Assembly: GCA_018701395.1 (NCBI GenBank)
Contig: JABIWU010000003.1
Coordinates: forward strand, 16,467-80,466
DNA length: 64,000 bases
Direction of reading: 5' to 3'
DNA from: Phycisphaerae bacterium
GTDB taxonomy: Bacteria > Planctomycetota > Phycisphaerae > Phycisphaerales > SM1A02
Under the pieces are notes generated by a model. The model made no database searches. It saw only the letters and a list, made by a program, of their open reading frames with translations, and was not told where the DNA came from. Shown here piece by piece: positions 31,814 to 40,586 of this stretch. A program made the translations under genes and the position numbers. Numbering within the stretch: the stretch's first letter is position 1; each line of letters opens with the position of its first letter.

Positions 31814-32569
31814 ATTACTAATACAAATTCTAAAAGCGAATCGCGGGTTGCGATTGTAACTGGTGCAAGCCGAGGAATTGGCCGAGCCATTGCTATGAAA
31901 TTGGCAAGCGATGGTTTTATTCTCGCTTTAATTGCTCGAAATAAAGAAGCACTTGAAGAAGTGCAGGCAGAAATAGAAGGCAACGGTGGACAAGCAAGTT
32001 CACACGTTTGCGACCTTGGCGATTTCTCTTTGTTCGCCGCTACCATTGAGTCAATAGCTGAGCAGTACGGTCGATTGGACGTTCTCGTGAATAATGCTGG
32101 AATGACTCGTGATGGTTTATTGCTTCGTATGTCCGAAGAAGATTTTGATTCCGTTATTGACGTGAACCTTAAGGCGACGTTCATCGGGTGCAAGACTGCA
32201 GCTAGACCAATGATGCGCGGTCGCTGGGGACGGATGATTAATTTGACCTCCGTTACTGGCTTGAACGGGAACGCTGGGCAAGCAAATTACGCTGCCGCTA
32301 AAGCAGGGATTGTCGGATTGACTAAAACAATCGCGAAAGAGTTTGGTTCCAAAGGAATTACAGCAAACGCAATTGCGCCAGGATTTATCGAAACAGATAT
32401 GACCGCGGTGTTAAGCGAGGATATTCGCAATGGGGTTGAGGCCTCCGTGCCCCTTAGAAGGTATGGACAGCCTGAAGAAATTGCTTCGGCGGTTTCATTC
32501 TTGGCTTCTGAAGGTGGTGGCTATATGACGGGGCAAGTCCTCGTTGTGGATGGTGGATTAACTTGTTGA
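31814..32569 (+). CDS. fabG: 3-oxoacyl-ACP reductase, apparent AUU start
   Basis: NADPH-dependent ketoreductase of fatty-acid elongation. Motifs: TGASRGIG cofactor loop, NNAG, NLTSVTG with the catalytic Ser, YAAAK catalytic Tyr-Lys and GYMTGQVLVVDGG at the C-terminus. The first ATG in frame (31895) would delete the cofactor loop, and no ATG, GTG or TTG lies upstream in frame back to the stop at 31718. GGAG at 31802-31805 is followed after eight bases by ATT at 31814, which would give a 251-residue protein beginning TNTNSKSESRVAIVTGASRG, the expected length and start. AUU initiation is the simplest reading; a sequencing error at that codon is the main alternative. Confidence 0.88.
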   Translation: MTNTNSKSESRVAIVTGASRGIGRAIAMKLASDGFILALIARNKEALEEVQAEIEGNGGQASSHVCDLGDFSLFAATIESIAEQYGRLDVLVNNAGMTRDGLLLRMSEEDFDSVIDVNLKATFIGCKTAARPMMRGRWGRMINLTSVTGLNGNAGQANYAAAKAGIVGLTKTIAKEFGSKGITANAIAPGFIETDMTAVLSEDIRNGVEASVPLRRYGQPEEIASAVSFLASEGGGYMTGQVLVVDGGLTC

Positions 32570-32623
32570 TGTAAATGCAATTGCCTCTAGTTGGCTCTTG
32601 TGACCCAATGAGCGTGAAGTCCG

Positions 32624-32632
32624 TGATATAAT
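32624..32632 (+). promoter_or_regulatory. Extended -10 promoter upstream of acpP
   Basis: TGATATAAT (consensus TATAAT at 32627-32632 with the TGn extension) lies 43 bases before the acpP start in the fabG-acpP gap. No matching -35 at the standard distance, as is usual for extended -10 promoters. It would give acpP its own high-level transcript inside the cluster. Confidence 0.6.
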
Positions 32633-32675
32633 GAGTACCACCGTGATAGTCGCGGTTTTTAAAGGAGTACAGACG

Positions 32676-32924
32676 ATGACCCGTGCAGAAATTGAAGCTA
32701 AAGTAATCGATATTGTTTCAACACAACTTGGTGTTGATAAATCAGAAGTGAAACTAGAATCAAGTTTCGCGAATGACTTAAATGCTGACAGTTTAGATAC
32801 TGTTGAGCTAGTAATGGAACTTGAAGATGCGTTTTCAACTGATATTCCAGATGAGAAAGCAGAACAAATTCAAACAGTAGGAAGCGCTGTCAATTTTATC
32901 GCAGAAGCTTCTGGCGCTGAATAA
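32676..32924 (+). CDS. acpP: Acyl carrier protein
   Basis: An 82-residue acidic four-helix protein. The phosphopantetheine site is [18 protein letters not shown] with Ser near residue 38. The start is the ATG at 32676, because AAAGGAG precedes it by eight bases; an upstream ATG at 32631 overlaps the -10 box and would add residues not seen in the family. Carries growing acyl chains between FabD, FabF, FabG and FabH, whose genes surround it. Confidence 0.97.
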   Translation: MTRAEIEAKVIDIVSTQLGVDKSEVKLESSFANDLNADSLDTVELVMELEDAFSTDIPDEKAEQIQTVGSAVNFIAEASGAE

Positions 32925-32939
32925 CTTAAGGTTTATTAC

Positions 32940-34196
32940 ATGTCCTTATTTTCTCAGCGGCGCGTTGTCATTACCGGTCTTGGTGCTATTTCAAACCTTG
33001 GTCATGATGTGGCTTCGACATGGAGCGGTTTACTAGAAGGCCGGTCTGGTATTGGTCCTATTACTGCTTTTGAACAAGATGAGCGTTGGTCTTCTCGCAT
33101 CGCTGGTGAAGTGCGCGACTGGGATGCTGCCGATAAACTTGAACGAGCAGAAATAAAGAAAACGGACCGTTTCGCTCAGTTAGGAATTTGGGCTTCGATT
33201 GAAGCAATGGAACATTCGGGACTTGCATGGCAAGAAGGTGATGCAAGTCGCCGAGGTGTTGTTATTGGATCTGGTGTTGGCGGCATTCAAACGATTGAAC
33301 ATTTTTCAAGTATTCTTGCTGAAAGAGGCCCAAAGCGCCTTAGTCCATTCACCGTCCCGAAATTAATGGTCAATGCTGCAGCGGGAAATGTCTCAATTCG
33401 GTTTAACTTGCGAGGCGTTAATTCAGCCCCAGCAACTGCATGCGCAACTGGCGGGCACGCGTTAGCAGAAGCTTGCATGTTTATCGCTTTGGATCAAGCA
33501 GACTTTATCTTGGCTGGTGGCGCTGAAAGCGCTGTTTCACCCGTCTGTGTCAGCTCTTTTTCTGCAATGAAAGCGCTCTCCACTCGTAACGATGAGCCAA
33601 TGTTTGCTTCAAGACCATTCGATCGCGATCGCGATGGTTTTGTTCTATCCGAGGGTGCTGCGGTACTTGCTGTAGAAGAATTGGAACACGCAAAAGCACG
33701 TGGCGCAAACATTCTTGCTGAAATAATCGGCTTTGGAATTACAGGTGATGCGGGGCATATCGCAGCACCTGATGCGGCGGGTTCTGGAGCAAAAGCAGCT
33801 ATGACAGCTGCTCTGCGAACAGCAAACATTCCTTTAGAATCAATCGATTACATCAACGCACATGGGACTTCAACCCCACTTGGAGATGCTGCGGAAGTGT
33901 ATGCAGTGAAATCCCTTTTCGGCGACCATGCGTACAAGTTGGCTATGAGTTCTACGAAATCATGTACCGGGCATACCCTTGGTGCAGCGGGTGGGATTGA
34001 ATCCATTGCAGTTGTAAAAGCAATCTGCGAAGGTGTTATGCCACCAACCATAAACTTAGATAATCCTGACGAAGGATTTGATTTAAACTTTGTTGCAAAC
34101 ACGCCGCAAGAACGAAAAATTCGCGTTGCGTTAAATAACTCTTTTGGTTTCGGTGGGCACAACGTTTCGCTTGCTATTGCAGCTTTCGATGGTTAA
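32940..34196 (+). CDS. fabF: Beta-ketoacyl-ACP synthase II
   Basis: Elongating condensing enzyme. The N-terminal RRVVITGLGAISNLG and the Cys-His-His triad are visible: PATACATGGHALAEA (Cys near 167), NAHGTSTPLGD (His near 306) and KSCTGHTLGAAGG (His near 344), with NNSFGFGGHN at the end. 418 residues, normal length. Starts 15 bases after acpP. The 40-base gap to the convergent PagL-like gene holds no clear terminator. Confidence 0.96.
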   Translation: MSLFSQRRVVITGLGAISNLGHDVASTWSGLLEGRSGIGPITAFEQDERWSSRIAGEVRDWDAADKLERAEIKKTDRFAQLGIWASIEAMEHSGLAWQEGDASRRGVVIGSGVGGIQTIEHFSSILAERGPKRLSPFTVPKLMVNAAAGNVSIRFNLRGVNSAPATACATGGHALAEACMFIALDQADFILAGGAESAVSPVCVSSFSAMKALSTRNDEPMFASRPFDRDRDGFVLSEGAAVLAVEELEHAKARGANILAEIIGFGITGDAGHIAAPDAAGSGAKAAMTAALRTANIPLESIDYINAHGTSTPLGDAAEVYAVKSLFGDHAYKLAMSSTKSCTGHTLGAAGGIESIAVVKAICEGVMPPTINLDNPDEGFDLNFVANTPQERKIRVALNNSFGFGGHNVSLAIAAFDG

Positions 34197-34236
34197 ATTA
34201 AAATAATTCGAGGGCTAGTTGAAGGGCGGTCGGCGG

Positions 34237-34869
34237 TTAAAACGGGAAGGAAATGCCCGTCCAAATCATAATGCTGTCACGACCTGGGTTGTTTGAATAG
34301 GTATTTGCATTTGAAATATGATGCCACTTCACGCCGATTAGCCAACGGTTGTTATTGCCAATGTCAAACGAAAAACCAACGCCTGCTTGCGGCGTGAAAT
34401 TAAACCTTGAACCATCGCTTGGTACATTTTCGGATGTGCGAAGAAGTCCAGCACCGCCTTCTAAAAACATTGACCAAGATTCTTTAGCAATGAAATGCCA
34501 TCGTAGTTGTAATGTGAAATTAAGACCCCTTGCGTCTTCGTTTACTTGATCAACGTCCATAATAAAAAGACCAAGGTCGAGACTCAAATTGTCATCAACA
34601 AAGTACTCATACTCAACGCCAAGAATTTTTAGTGTATTGTTTGAATCTTTAATGTCTTCTGCAAAGCCGCCAGAGAAACCCCATCGCCATGTACCTTCTT
34701 TACCCCATGTAGTTGGAAGCGGGTCTATTTCGGTCGCTTGCATTTCTTCAGGCTGTGAAGCTTGCATCGTTATCGTGTTTTCGAGAGAAAGCGAGGATTG
34801 TGCGATAATGTCAATCCGTTGATACTCTGCTGTTGTTGCGCAAAGCGCGAGTGTAAATGCTTGAATCAT
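34237..34869 (-). CDS. PagL-like outer-membrane lipid A deacylase
   Basis: A 210-residue protein predicted to be an eight-stranded outer-membrane barrel: alternating strands from about residue 60 (WRWGFSGGFAEDI, LKILGVEYEYFVDDNLSLDLG, FTLQLRWHFIAKESWSMFLE, AGVGFSFDI) ending in Phe. The segment HHISNANTYSNNPGRDS resembles the His-x-Ser-Asn active site of PagL, which removes a 3-O-acyl chain from lipid A. The start at 34869 encodes a weak signal-like segment (IQAFTLALCATTA) and lies only two bases beyond the 3' end of tRNA-Glu. A later ATG at 34767 would remove that segment. Assignment to PagL is likely but not certain. Confidence 0.65.
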   Translation of the reverse strand: MIQAFTLALCATTAEYQRIDIIAQSSLSLENTITMQASQPEEMQATEIDPLPTTWGKEGTWRWGFSGGFAEDIKDSNNTLKILGVEYEYFVDDNLSLDLGLFIMDVDQVNEDARGLNFTLQLRWHFIAKESWSMFLEGGAGLLRTSENVPSDGSRFNFTPQAGVGFSFDIGNNNRWLIGVKWHHISNANTYSNNPGRDSIMIWTGISFPF

Positions 34870-34871
34870 AA

Positions 34872-34945
34872 TGATCCCAAGGGGATTCGAACCCCTGTTC
34901 CCAGGATGAAAACCTGGTGTCCTGACCTGGCTAGACGATGGGACC
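34872..34945 (-). tRNA. tRNA-Glu (anticodon UUC)
   Basis: The minus strand folds as a cloverleaf: acceptor arms GGTCCCA and TGGGATC with discriminator A, an anticodon stem CCAGG/CCTGG enclosing the loop TTTTCAT (anticodon TTC), and a T arm AGGGG-TTCGAAT-CCCCT. 74 bases; the 3' CCA is not encoded. The downstream ORF on the same strand begins two bases after the discriminator. Confidence 0.95.
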
Positions 34946-34989
34946 TACGGCGAGGAATCATACCGCACTCACGACTTTGCTGCAGAGTG

Positions 34990-35002
34990 TATCCTTCAGA
35001 AA
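34990..35002 (+). promoter_or_regulatory. Putative -10 box abutting a start codon
   Basis: TATCCT at 34990-34995 ends seven bases before ATG 35003, with no Shine-Dalgarno between. It is one of nine such arrangements in the window and suggests a leaderless transcript for the gene at 35003 and aroB. Confidence 0.35.
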
Positions 35003-35728
35003 ATGCTTACTCTTTCACTGATTATTGTTCTACATGCGACTTTTAGCTCTGGGATTCCTCTACTGAGCGAAAATGACCAAATTAGACTCTCCACGGCGGT
35101 TGATGGGCAAGATTCCCGTGGAGAATCTTTTGCAGCTATCTTGGAGCACGTCAGCGAATGGAAGCACCCAATTGAAGCCGAGTTTAAGGAAATACCGGTG
35201 TCTGCCTTATTGTCGCAACCCGAGGAGTACCGAGGCGTCCTCGTTGGGTTCCAAGGCACTCTTGAGCAAAATAGCCCTCAGACTCAACCCTGGGAAGGTG
35301 TGCATGAGTGGTTTGTCAGAGACCAGAGTGGGTCGTTGCTCTGCATTTATGTTGTTGGCTCAAACCAAATTTCAGTGGGGGATTCGGTTTCTGGAATTGC
35401 TCTATTTTATAAAACGATGTCAATGGAGGGCCGTGACTCACAAGTCAGAATGTACCCTACGTTTGTGACCTCGCCACTTGCAATTGATTTACTTGCTTCA
35501 AGCAACGCCATTCCGACACCGCTTTTGCTTTTGCCAGTTCTGTTAATTGCATCCATCATCGTATTTATTCTTGCACGACTGGGTAAACGAAAACGGCAGA
35601 TTCGTCATAGGGTTCCTATTCAAACGGACGATGTTGTAGATGCAATGATTAATTATGCTAGCGACTTGCCAGATAACGCTTCACAAGCACTTGCAAAAAT
35701 GTTTGAGCAATCTGAAGGTGATGTATGA
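35003..35728 (+). CDS. Exported, membrane-anchored protein of unknown function
   Basis: A 241-residue protein with an N-terminal signal-like segment (LTLSLIIVLHATFSSG), an extracytoplasmic domain of about 150 residues with an OB-fold-like beta pattern (YRGVLVGFQGTLEQN ... SLLCIYVVGSNQISVGDSVS) and a membrane helix near 173-193 (PLLLLPVLLIASIIVFILAR), then a basic cytoplasmic tail. No family is recognised. It overlaps aroB by ATGA, so the two genes are co-transcribed, though no functional link is obvious. Confidence 0.6.
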   Translation: MLTLSLIIVLHATFSSGIPLLSENDQIRLSTAVDGQDSRGESFAAILEHVSEWKHPIEAEFKEIPVSALLSQPEEYRGVLVGFQGTLEQNSPQTQPWEGVHEWFVRDQSGSLLCIYVVGSNQISVGDSVSGIALFYKTMSMEGRDSQVRMYPTFVTSPLAIDLLASSNAIPTPLLLLPVLLIASIIVFILARLGKRKRQIRHRVPIQTDDVVDAMINYASDLPDNASQALAKMFEQSEGDV

Positions 35729-36831
35729 ACACCGTTACAACTTCACTTGGCGACAATTCATACGACATTCATATAGGTTGCAATATTCTTCAAGAATTAG
35801 GGGCTATCGCAACATCGGTAGCGCCCGCTACAAAGCACTTTTTTGTTGTAGATAAAAATGTAGAACAAACACACGCGAAAGAAGCGATGCAAGCATTCGG
35901 CGGACAGTGTGAAATGGTTTCGCTTGATGCTATTGAGTCGAACAAAACAATGGCGAGCGTCGAGTCAATCTGGTCATCGATGCTTGATGCAGGATGCGAT
36001 CGGCATTCAGAACTAATAGCAATCGGTGGTGGTCTAACGGGGGATGTTGGTGGTTTCGCAGCGGCAACATATATGCGTGGTTTGCAGTTAATTCAAGTGC
36101 CAACATCATTATTAGCGATGGTTGATGCGTCAATTGGAGGTAAAACAGGCGTGAATCTACCCATTCGTTCTGAAGATGGAACGTCTATTTTGGGTAAAAA
36201 TTTAGCGGGGTCTTTTTGGCAACCAAAGGTTGTTGTTGCTGATGTCATGACACTTCAAACGCTTGACGATAGGCAACTTCGCTGCGGTCTCGCTGAATGC
36301 ATTAAACATGCAATACTCGGTCATCAATCGATGATGGATTTTATTTTAGAGAATACATCTGCGATTCTTGATCGTGATAGCGATGTGCTCGTTGAGTTAG
36401 TTACCAAAAGCGCATCAATAAAAGCAAAAGTGGTTTCGCAAGATGAACGAGAACATGGTGGCAGAGCCCTCTTGAATTTAGGGCATACATTCGCCCACGC
36501 AATTGAACCCATGCGTGAATTAGATTTATACCACGGTGAAGCAGTTTCAATTGGACTCGTTGCTGCAGTTACTTGCGCAGAAGCGATGGGGCTGGTGGAT
36601 GCTGAACGGGTCGATCAAATTCGCCACGTACTCACTATGGCCGGATTGCCTGTTAGTTTGCCTTTGCCAGTTTCAATTGAATCCGTACTGCGATTAATGC
36701 AAATTGACAAAAAGAATAAAGATTCAAATATCAGACTTGTGCTCCCAACGAACTCTGGCGCTGAAATGTATACCGAAATTGACGAGACAGCACTTGTGCT
36801 CGCGTGGACTTCAGTTGGTGCATCCGCATAA
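35725..36831 (+). CDS. aroB: 3-dehydroquinate synthase
   Basis: Second enzyme of the shikimate pathway, NAD- and metal-dependent. Signatures: AIGGGLTGDVGGFAAATYMRG, VPTSLLAMVDASIGGKTGVN, LRCGLAECIKHAI, LNLGHTFAHAIE and YHGEAVSIG, which include the metal-binding Glu and His residues. 368 residues, normal. ATGA overlap with the upstream membrane-protein gene. The gap to 36950 holds only a small hairpin near the next ribosome-binding site (GCTTC/GAAGC). Confidence 0.95.
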   Translation: MNTVTTSLGDNSYDIHIGCNILQELGAIATSVAPATKHFFVVDKNVEQTHAKEAMQAFGGQCEMVSLDAIESNKTMASVESIWSSMLDAGCDRHSELIAIGGGLTGDVGGFAAATYMRGLQLIQVPTSLLAMVDASIGGKTGVNLPIRSEDGTSILGKNLAGSFWQPKVVVADVMTLQTLDDRQLRCGLAECIKHAILGHQSMMDFILENTSAILDRDSDVLVELVTKSASIKAKVVSQDEREHGGRALLNLGHTFAHAIEPMRELDLYHGEAVSIGLVAAVTCAEAMGLVDAERVDQIRHVLTMAGLPVSLPLPVSIESVLRLMQIDKKNKDSNIRLVLPTNSGAEMYTEIDETALVLAWTSVGASA

Positions 36832-36950
36832 TTAGATAATTCAATGTAAAAATAATGGGCGACAAAATGGAAGATTGACGGCTCAAGAAAAAGAGCGTTC
36901 GGTTCCGATAAAGAAATGTTGCTTCTTTTTTGAAGCCGGAGAGGATTTTT

Positions 36951-37871
36951 GTGCGCACATTTTCAATTGTTAACCAAAAAGGGGGTTGTGGCAAGACGAC
37001 AACATCAATAAACGTTGCAGCAGTGTACGCTCGGCGTGGAAAACGAACGTTACTCGTAGACATGGACCCCCAATCACACTGTGCGGCTGGTTTGGGCGTT
37101 CCTGAGGAACAAATAGAAAAACACATTGGTGATGCAATGGTTGCAACACATAATGATTCCCTTCAAAAAGATGATTATCTTTGGGAAATTACTCGAAACT
37201 TCCATCTCGCGCCAAGCACAATGATGTTGTCAGCCCTTGAAGCGCCAGGGGGTGCATTGCAAACAATGCCAGATCGTGACCGACGATTGGAAAGTTTGCT
37301 TGCGCTTTGGGCGAACGATTTTGACATTTGCGTCATTGATTGTCCGCCAAATATTGGTTTATTAACCTATAACTCATTACGCGCGGCATCAGAAGCACTT
37401 ATTCCGGTAGAAACTGGGTATTTTTCTATTCGAGGTGCACGTAGGCAACGAAAAGCCGTTGATGCTTTGATTGCAAGAATTGGAAAACCCCTGCCTTGTA
37501 GAATTATTCCATCAATTCACCGCCCAACACCGCTTGCTAGAAAATTATTACATTCTTTACAAGAGTCATTTGCTCCTGAAGTTTCCCCCACGGTGATTCG
37601 AGATCACGAAACACTTCGCGAAGCAGTAAGTTTTGGACAATCAGTCCTTGATTTTGCTCCTGGGTGTGAAGCAGAAAAAGATTTTGAAGCACTGGTTACA
37701 TGGTTAGAAGAAAAATATTCTCCACCAATGCCAGAAGTTGAGGTGATTAGTGCAACCGGCGGTCGAGCAGCCGAATTAGCCCGAAGAGTGGCAACACTTA
37801 AGTTAAATGTAGAGCATGAAAAAGAATCTCCAATTATTGGGCGCATTTCTCCAGAGGTTGATTTTGAATGA
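36951..37871 (+). CDS. ParA/MinD-type ATPase
   Basis: A 306-residue deviant Walker A ATPase: VNQKGGCGKTTTSINVA at residues 7-23, the Walker A' DMDPQSHC and Walker B DICVIDCPPNIG. Such proteins position chromosomes, plasmids or large complexes. GTG 36951 is chosen because GGAGAGG lies six bases before it. The C-terminal 60 residues (EVEVISATGGRAAELARRV...) extend beyond a minimal ParA. No parB gene or parS-like repeat is visible nearby, and the partner gene overlapping by ATGA is not ParB, so a chromosome-segregation role is not assured. Confidence 0.85.
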   Translation: MRTFSIVNQKGGCGKTTTSINVAAVYARRGKRTLLVDMDPQSHCAAGLGVPEEQIEKHIGDAMVATHNDSLQKDDYLWEITRNFHLAPSTMMLSALEAPGGALQTMPDRDRRLESLLALWANDFDICVIDCPPNIGLLTYNSLRAASEALIPVETGYFSIRGARRQRKAVDALIARIGKPLPCRIIPSIHRPTPLARKLLHSLQESFAPEVSPTVIRDHETLREAVSFGQSVLDFAPGCEAEKDFEALVTWLEEKYSPPMPEVEVISATGGRAAELARRVATLKLNVEHEKESPIIGRISPEVDFE

Positions 37872-39097
37872 CACCACCAAGCTCAGAACATTATGCTGAA
37901 CTCGCTGCTTTATTCACAACTGTTCCGGAAGAGTCAATAAAGCCATCAATTGAATTGTTATTGCCCGCGCATCTGCCTGTGCAAGGTGGTCTATGGCTAG
38001 TTCCTTATGCAGGTAGAGAAGCAGCGGGTGGAACCGCAATCCTTGTGCGAATGCACGAGGACACCTTAGATGTTGCGGCAATTGGAACGGGGAATATTGA
38101 ATTAAATGGATGCGTCTCAATGGAAGATGTGCTTGCCCGTACTTCTAGTTCAGCAGTGCATTGGATTATTCAACCACCAGCGGACGCTGACCCAACTTCG
38201 TTACTTCATTGTGATGCAGACAGCGTAACATTACTCTCTGGTGCAGATCAAGCAGCAGTCGTTGGCGCTTACAGATTATTAAAGGGTTTAATTACAAGCG
38301 CTGGTTCCAAGAAGGAAGTGCCAACAATGCGTTTGGTTGTTGTTGGTGCAGAAGAACGTTCGGCATCTGATGCTGCGAGTCGAATTGTCCAAACGGCACA
38401 ATTGCAATTGAATGTCAAGTTAGACGTAGGTCCTGCGCTTCCTGCAATGGGAAGCACAAGTAAAGTAATTTCCCAAGTTAGTTTCTCGCGAGGAAGTAAT
38501 GTTGTTGATTTGATGGGAAAAATTCGAAGCGCAAACAGCGATCAAGATATGCTCGAAACTACTGACAGAATTGAGAAGCCATTCGTTTTCGATGAACCAG
38601 TTGTTTCATTTGTTGACACAATTGATGCAGTGCCGAATGAAAAACATGAAACCGATTCAGTCTCTAAAACTACACCTGAGCCGATCGCAACACCTATAGA
38701 AGAACAACCAAGTGTTGAAACTGCTGCGCAGGCATCAGCAATAAAATCTGAGTACGCGTCTTACATTGACGGATTGCTTGCAATAGCACCGAGATGCCCC
38801 GAGCATAATCATGTTGAACTTGCAGTTGACATGGATGGCCGTTTACACGTGCTTGCTGATGCAGATGATTTGCGAGATGTTGCAATAGTTAGCGCATGGA
38901 TAGTTCGACATGGTTCACTTTTGGCAATGGCTTGTGGTGGGTTGAAACTTGCAGAAGGCGTTACTCCTGTTCAGCATATTTTCACCGACGATGCAGTCGC
39001 AGTTGCAGATTTACACGGGACGGATGTTCGGATGCACCTTCTAGCAGAAGTGCAAGTCAAGGGTGCAACGGGTATTTTTTGTACGCCGCTTAATTAA
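37868..39097 (+). CDS. Unknown partner of the ParA-like ATPase
   Basis: A 409-residue soluble protein I do not recognise. The N-terminal half (about 1-190) has an alpha/beta appearance with a phrase RLVVVGAEERSASDAASRIV that resembles a Rossmann-like fold; a low-complexity acidic linker follows (about 235-300), then a C-terminal domain of about 100 residues (HVELAVDMDGRLHVLADADD ... HGSLLAMACGG). No ParB-like helix-turn-helix is seen. ATGA overlap with the ATPase shows tight coupling. The last eight bases overlap the convergent dipeptidase gene. Confidence 0.65.
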   Translation: MTPPSSEHYAELAALFTTVPEESIKPSIELLLPAHLPVQGGLWLVPYAGREAAGGTAILVRMHEDTLDVAAIGTGNIELNGCVSMEDVLARTSSSAVHWIIQPPADADPTSLLHCDADSVTLLSGADQAAVVGAYRLLKGLITSAGSKKEVPTMRLVVVGAEERSASDAASRIVQTAQLQLNVKLDVGPALPAMGSTSKVISQVSFSRGSNVVDLMGKIRSANSDQDMLETTDRIEKPFVFDEPVVSFVDTIDAVPNEKHETDSVSKTTPEPIATPIEEQPSVETAAQASAIKSEYASYIDGLLAIAPRCPEHNHVELAVDMDGRLHVLADADDLRDVAIVSAWIVRHGSLLAMACGGLKLAEGVTPVQHIFTDDAVAVADLHGTDVRMHLLAEVQVKGATGIFCTPLN

Positions 39098-40055
39098 GAA
39101 CGCGAATCCATGCACCGTGAGCAAAAGAAGCAAGCTCTTCATTACTAAAGCCAGCATCTAACAGCGCATCGGCTAAATTGCAAATTTGATTTGGGTGCTT
39201 AAGATTAATGGGTAAATATGCAGTGGAGAACCCGCCGTCGAAGTCGCTTCCAAGTGCAACTTGCGTTCGATTACCAGCCAATTCGCAGTAGTGCATGATG
39301 TGTTCGACGCAATCATCAATTGTTGCATCGGTATTGTTCTTGTCAAACGTTTTTGATAAAAATTGAGTGCAAAGATTCAGCCCAATTACTCCACCTCTTC
39401 GAAATATCTCTTTTGCTTGTTCATCAGTGAGGTGTCGTTGCGATTTGTTATTCAGCACCACTCTGCTGTTGGAATGACTTGCAATGATTTTACCTTTAGC
39501 GTTAGAACATAAGTCGTCGAATGCGTAGTCAGAAAGATGAGAGGCATCGTGAACAATTGCATGTTCGTCTAAAGAGGCAACGAGTTCTTTGCCTTCATCA
39601 GTAATGCCAGTATCGCAATCGTTTCCTCCGGCGTAGCGAGTCCCGCTTGACCATGTTAAGCCAACGATCCGAAGACCTTGTTCTGCCCACCACCGTACAT
39701 CTTCAGGAGACCGAATTGGATCCGCACCTTCCATGAGTAGTAGCATCGATAGTGAATCCCTGCATTTGCAACCCTCGTGTTGGATAGAAAGTAATCCCTT
39801 TGATTCTATGTTTTTATATAACGCTAATTGCTTTGCTCCAGCGGCAAAAGCAGCATCGCGATTTGAGGAATTTCCATACCCACAATAATCGTTTGCTTGT
39901 GAGGTGTAGATAGTTCCAAAAAAAGTAGAAATAGAGCTCTTGGCAAGGTCTGGAATAGAAATGCAAGTTTTTTCAGTTTCTTTGCAAGGTTCAAAAATGT
40001 TTCTACCGCACATAGCAACGTAGGCAAGGTCAATATGTCCATCTATCCAGTGCAT
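39090..40055 (-). CDS. Membrane-dipeptidase family (M19) protein
   Basis: A 321-residue metallopeptidase of the renal-dipeptidase family. The HxD metal motif is at the N-terminus (DGHIDLAY), with IVHDASHLSDYAFDDL, IASHSNSRVV and ALGSDFDGG supplying further metal and substrate residues of the barrel. No signal peptide, so probably cytoplasmic; members cleave dipeptides, often with D-residues. ATG 40055 is preceded by TATGAT eight bases upstream and lacks a Shine-Dalgarno. Convergent overlap of eight bases with the previous gene. Confidence 0.85.
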   Translation of the reverse strand: MHWIDGHIDLAYVAMCGRNIFEPCKETEKTCISIPDLAKSSISTFFGTIYTSQANDYCGYGNSSNRDAAFAAGAKQLALYKNIESKGLLSIQHEGCKCRDSLSMLLLMEGADPIRSPEDVRWWAEQGLRIVGLTWSSGTRYAGGNDCDTGITDEGKELVASLDEHAIVHDASHLSDYAFDDLCSNAKGKIIASHSNSRVVLNNKSQRHLTDEQAKEIFRRGGVIGLNLCTQFLSKTFDKNNTDATIDDCVEHIMHYCELAGNRTQVALGSDFDGGFSTAYLPINLKHPNQICNLADALLDAGFSNEELASFAHGAWIRVLN

Positions 40056-40151
40056 TTTGTCTCATCATAGTCTAATGGGGTATTCATATTCACTAAGGGT
40101 GGGTATCCTGTGCTTGTTGTGGAATGCGAAGAAGTAAAGGTTGAAATAGGA

Positions 40152-40586
40152 ATGCCGGCGAAGTCCGAATGCGCTCGCCGGTTGCATGCACTTGGAGTCT
40201 CAATCGCTTCGCTTGCTCTTTTGAGTATCGCTTTATTGGTAACGCCTTCAGCAGATGGAATCGGGACGCATACGCAACTTGGTTTACCAGTGTGTGGATG
40301 GATTCTCGCTGCAGATTTGCCGTGTCCAACATGCGGAATGACAACAGCCTGGAGCCACACCATTCGAGGCGAATTGCCGTCAGCTTTCATTGCGCAACCG
40401 TTGGGTATGCTTCTGGCTATCGCAACAATTTTTGTTGCTATAGGTGGATTGATAACTGCTATGACAGGTTACTCATTCAAAGCATTTCTATATATTTATA
40501 CTCCGTCAAAAGTATTTATTATTGTCGGAGCCCTTACGCTAGCTTCTTGGGGTTTTAAAATTTTCCTACATCGAGGTGTATTATGA
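40152..40586 (+). CDS. DUF2752 membrane protein
   Basis: A 144-residue protein with three hydrophobic segments (about 15-33, 83-106 and 118-138) and the DUF2752 signature LPCPTCGMTTAW near residue 60. Function of the family is unknown; the CPTCG motif could bind metal or be redox-active (inference). ATG 40152 is used as a conservative start; a TTG at 40110 in frame would add 14 residues. It overlaps the following lipoprotein gene by ATGA and begins a four-gene run ending at 42981. Confidence 0.75.
   Translation: MPAKSECARRLHALGVSIASLALLSIALLVTPSADGIGTHTQLGLPVCGWILAADLPCPTCGMTTAWSHTIRGELPSAFIAQPLGMLLAIATIFVAIGGLITAMTGYSFKAFLYIYTPSKVFIIVGALTLASWGFKIFLHRGVL

Noticed and set aside
31895..32569. 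fabG starting at the first ATG (31895)
   Set aside because: This would remove the TGASRGIG cofactor-binding loop and leave an inactive 224-residue protein.
36951..39097. Chromosomal parAB locus with nearby origin
   Set aside because: No ParB-type protein, no parS-like repeats and no DnaA boxes or dnaA gene were seen.
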